This document shows, piece by piece, positions 61,268-64,000 of a stretch of DNA of 64,000 nucleotides (position 1 is its first letter; the number at the start of each line of letters is the position of its first letter). The notes under the pieces are model-generated. The model saw nothing but the letters and a program-made list of their open reading frames with translations. It was not told where the DNA came from and searched no databases. The position numbers and the translations under genes were made by a program. This DNA comes from Euglena gracilis (taxonomy: Eukaryota; Euglenida; Euglenophyceae; Euglenales). The DNA is taken from positions 35,606,100-35,670,099 of the forward strand of contig CP154956.1 of assembly GCA_039621445.1 (NCBI GenBank), written 5' to 3'.

Positions 61268-61640
61268 CCCCCCCCGTGACCCCCCCCCGTGACCCCCCCC
61301 GTGACCCCCCCCCGTGACCCGCAAATGAGGGGTGCGATTTGTCCAATCGATGGGCAGCGATTTGTGCCTTCCGTGTTCTCACCGAGTCCACCCACAAGGT
61401 CCCCGAAACTGCCATTTGCCCCCCGTGACCCCCCCCCCCCCGTGACCCGCGCCACCCCCAATGGGGGTGGCGCGGGTCACGGGGGGGGGGGGGGTCACGG
61501 GGGGGTCACGGGGGGCAAATGGCAGTTTCGGGGACCTTGTGGGTGGACTCGGTGAGAACACGGAAGGCACAAATCGCTGCCCATCGATTGGACAAATCGC
61601 ACCCCTCATCTGCTGGTCACGGGGGGGGGGGGTCACGGGG
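61268..61640. repeat. 370-bp near-perfect palindrome
   Basis: Arms of ~185 bp meet at CCACCCCC-AAT-GGGGGTGG (61452-61470). The unique part of each arm (~135 bp, from GATGAGGGGTGCGATTTGTC to ACTGCCATTTGCCCC) appears identical by eye. The outer and inner edges are GTGACCCCCCC tandem units. Each arm carries the same open frame, so two mirror ORFs are artefacts of symmetry. Shorter GTGACCCCC runs are at 50950-50998. Confidence 0.88.
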
Positions 61641-62116
61641 ACCGCACCCCCAATGCATCAGCTGAGGAGGTTTGGTAGCCACCCTCCCCCCTGGTGGTGG
61701 TGGGACCAATGAATTTTCCTTTAGGAAATTCCGGCTGTCGCCACGGTGGACCCCCCCCCCCGACGACTGACCCGCTCAGCACGGCAAAATGGGACCCCCC
61801 CCATGGTGGCCGATGGTCCTCGTCAGACGTGCCGAACCTCCTGAACAATTCAAACACCCTCCTTCATTGTTTGTTTCCAAGGCCCTAACGATGTCCCCTT
61901 CAGCCCTCATTTTGATGAATGGGCATTGCTGCAGATGTTGATTATTTTGGCGTGAATTTCTTCCATATGCTATTGTTCACACAAACTGTTAAGAGGTTGT
62001 TATTGCTTTCTTCCACACTTTTTCTGCTTGTCAAACACTCTGCCCCTCCTTTTTCCCTCCACAACCTCACAAAAGATGCACTTCCATGTCGTTCTTTTTC
62101 GCTTCCCAAAAAGAAA

Positions 62117-62413
62117 TACCATCCCCCCCCCCCCCCGAGCTATTCCCGTCCCCGGGACCCTTTACGGGGGGAACAGCTCGGGGGGGGGGGGGGACCTAGG
62201 TCCCCCCGAGCTGTTCCCGTACCCGACCCTCGGGCAACCCAAAAGGGGTCATTTTTGGCAACTTTTTTTGGATGTTCGCAAAAAATGGTCAATTTTGGTC
62301 ATTTGCCAAAAGGTGGTTTTTGAAAATGGTCCAAAAACGTCGATTTTTGACCACTTTCTTAGGAAGTTCTTTATAAAAAGTGCTATGACAGTGAGCTATT
62401 CCCGTACCCCCAA
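62117..62413. mobile_element. Family E MITE, copy 2
   Basis: TA-CCATCCCCC...GAGCTATTCCCGTCCCCGGGACCCTTTACGG; the same order of blocks as the 44829 copy, ending near GAGCTATTCCCGTACCCCCAATGGG. The right terminus does not show the CATGG end, so it is probably truncated. Confidence 0.65.
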
Positions 62414-63344
62414 TGGGAATGTAGTTGGAGCTGCCAGCAGCAGCAGGAGGAAGATCAACAACCTCCAGAACCTGCAGTAAGCTGTGGTATGTACTGCTGA
62501 TGGACACCCTGTTCATGCTACAGATTGGTGATGTATAATTTGCAGCTGGGTGTTGGATGGTTGAAAAACATTTGGAACAGATTCTGTGACAGGTTTCTGC
62601 AGTTTGTGCTTTTGTTTGGGTTGGGAGTCCGTTGCTGGAAAGTTCGGGCTACGTAGCCCCTTTTGCCACACCATTTTGGGTTGGGAGGCACTTTCCAAAA
62701 GCAAATTTGGGCCCAGCAGCCCCAAGACACACCAGGCAAATGCACATGTCATTTCCAGTCCCAAAGCTCTGTACTGCTGTGATGGGTTGGGAGGCAAATG
62801 CTTTAGCATTTTTGGGCCCAGCCAAGGGTGTAGAAAGTGGGGGTCGGGGGGGGCGGCTGCCCCCCCCGGGATTTTGGAAAGAAATTTTCTTTGGCATGAG
62901 TGTGATATTTTTCTTTGCAACGACATGATCAATGGTTCAAAGGGCGTTACCATCTTGGCTGCCTTTGGCAGCCACCTTACCAGTTAAAATCACATTACTA
63001 GAAAATGAAATTGCAACCACCCCCCTTTATTTGAGCACACCCACGGGCCAAAGGACCCCAAATGCTCAAATAGGGGGGGGTCAAATAAGGGGGGGGTCAA
63101 AAATTCCTTTAGAAATAGGGCAAAAAAAATTTTCGGCGCCTTCGGCGCATGAAAATTTTTTTCCCCGGACCCAAATGCTCAATTAAGGGGGGTCAAAAAA
63201 ATGGGGGGGGGGTAGTAAAGTCATGGGCAGTCCCCCCTCCTTTGGAAGGGATTTTTCTTGACCATCCCGTTTTTTGGGATGCTTGTTGGGCTATTTTTGA
63301 CAAAATTCCATTTTGGGTGTGGAAATGGACCAACTTTTGGCACT

Positions 63345-63500
63345 CCCGGAGGACCCACCCACTTTTGCCCGAAAATGGCCAAAAAGCGCCAAAAGTAGCA
63401 GCTTTTCCAAAATTTTCGGCGCCTTCGGCGCCAAAAAAAGATATACCCACCAGCCCCTACCCACCCCCACCCGGGGGGGGGGGGGGTTCAAGACGGAAAA
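63345..63500. mobile_element. Group D MITE, internal fragment
   Basis: Shares GGACCCACCCACTTTTGCCC, the TTTTCGGCGCCTTCGGCGCC palindrome and GATATACCCACCAGCCCCTA with 15669-15967, then GGGGGGTTCAAGAC. Neither CAGGGG terminus is present. Confidence 0.65.
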
Positions 63501-64000
63501 AACCCATAATCTCGGCCCCTTCGGGGCCAGGAGGACAGAAAAAAATACATTTTGGTTGTGCCAAGAAAATTTTTTTGGCTCGCCCCCCCCCGGGAAAAAA
63601 TTGTTCCTACACCTATGGGCCCAGCAGCCCCGTATGCCACACCACACACTGTGCAGCTCAGTTTCAATTGTCCATTTGTGTTGCAAATCCTTTGGGCAGT
63701 CAATGGTACCTGATTCGGCTCGGATCAATGCACACAATTTTGGGCAGAAGAAAGTTCAACATGTCAATGTCAAAAAAAGAATTGCAGAATCAATTGTCAG
63801 AATTTAAATGTCAATTTTGGATTTTTGAAGTTGTTGGTTCCTGGCCCTGCCATTTTGTGGGTGCCGCTTCAAGGGGGCCCAGCCCTGGCATTCACATTTG
63901 GCAACCCGAGCCGGCATGGGCTTCTGGGGGGCCTTCTGGGATACTTGTGGTTTCTGGGGGGAAACCGCAGGTTCCTCAGATGGCGTCCCAAATGGGCCCA

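Noticed and set aside
61289-61636. Two similar proline-rich ORFs on opposite strands
   Set aside because: They are the same sequence read from the two arms of the palindrome.
62586-62990. Frame with repeated GPSSPKTHQA / GPSQGCRKWGSGGAAAPP
   Set aside because: Reads over a locally repeated GGGCCCAGCAGCCCC segment and a G/C-run. No codon bias or domain. Probably a decayed repeat.

Overview
This 64-kb window is nuclear DNA from a eukaryote. Genes are split into many short GC-rich exons with clean GT-AG (sometimes GC-AG) borders, and introns and spacers are packed with microsatellites, long G/C runs and small transposons. No rRNA, tRNA, bacterial-type operon or CRISPR array was seen. A free-living protist or alga is the most natural guess, but the sequence does not fix the lineage.

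Layout. (1) 1-8311, minus strand: a multi-exon gene of unknown function that starts at 8311 and runs off the left edge. (2) 9172-22693, minus strand: a MORN-repeat protein gene of about 16 exons, the best supported gene here, from an ATG at 22693 to a TGA at 9172. Its introns hold hAT-type MITEs, tandem repeats and GT microsatellites that begin at the splice donors. (3) 22.7-26.2 kb: spacer filled by a 2.7-kb element with terminal inverted repeats and many TTTGCGCAAA-type iterons. (4) 26260 to about 43.2 kb, minus strand: dispersed exons of a multi-pass membrane protein gene, with very large repeat-filled introns. (5) 41-64 kb: an accessory, transposon-rich region.

The main discovery candidate is in region 5. 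It is a family of mobile elements that pair a eukaryotic tyrosine recombinase with a separate PHD-finger protein. One copy (47479-49243) has 53-55-bp inverted termini and near-identical internal direct repeats. A second (about 53465-58055) has a nearly full catalytic domain (minus strand) diverging from a PHD gene (plus strand) across a long hairpin, with inverted iteron arrays. Its PHD gene is interrupted by a hAT transposon with its own terminal repeats and target duplication. A PHD fragment at 60592-60703, a hairpin relic at 41626-41801 and a possible start-codon relic at 46290-46373 indicate further decayed copies.

Other mobile DNA: at least three MITE groups with CAGG or CATACAATT termini and 8-bp target duplications (hAT hallmark); a CAGGGGG-ended, ATGCGC-rich group with 7-bp duplications, one copy nested in the end of another element; and a C-run family with termini next to TA. 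Many carry central GC hairpins of the form GGCGCCTTCGGCGCC. Exon borders are read by eye from frame continuity and splice signals. Repeat borders are exact only where a target duplication is stated.
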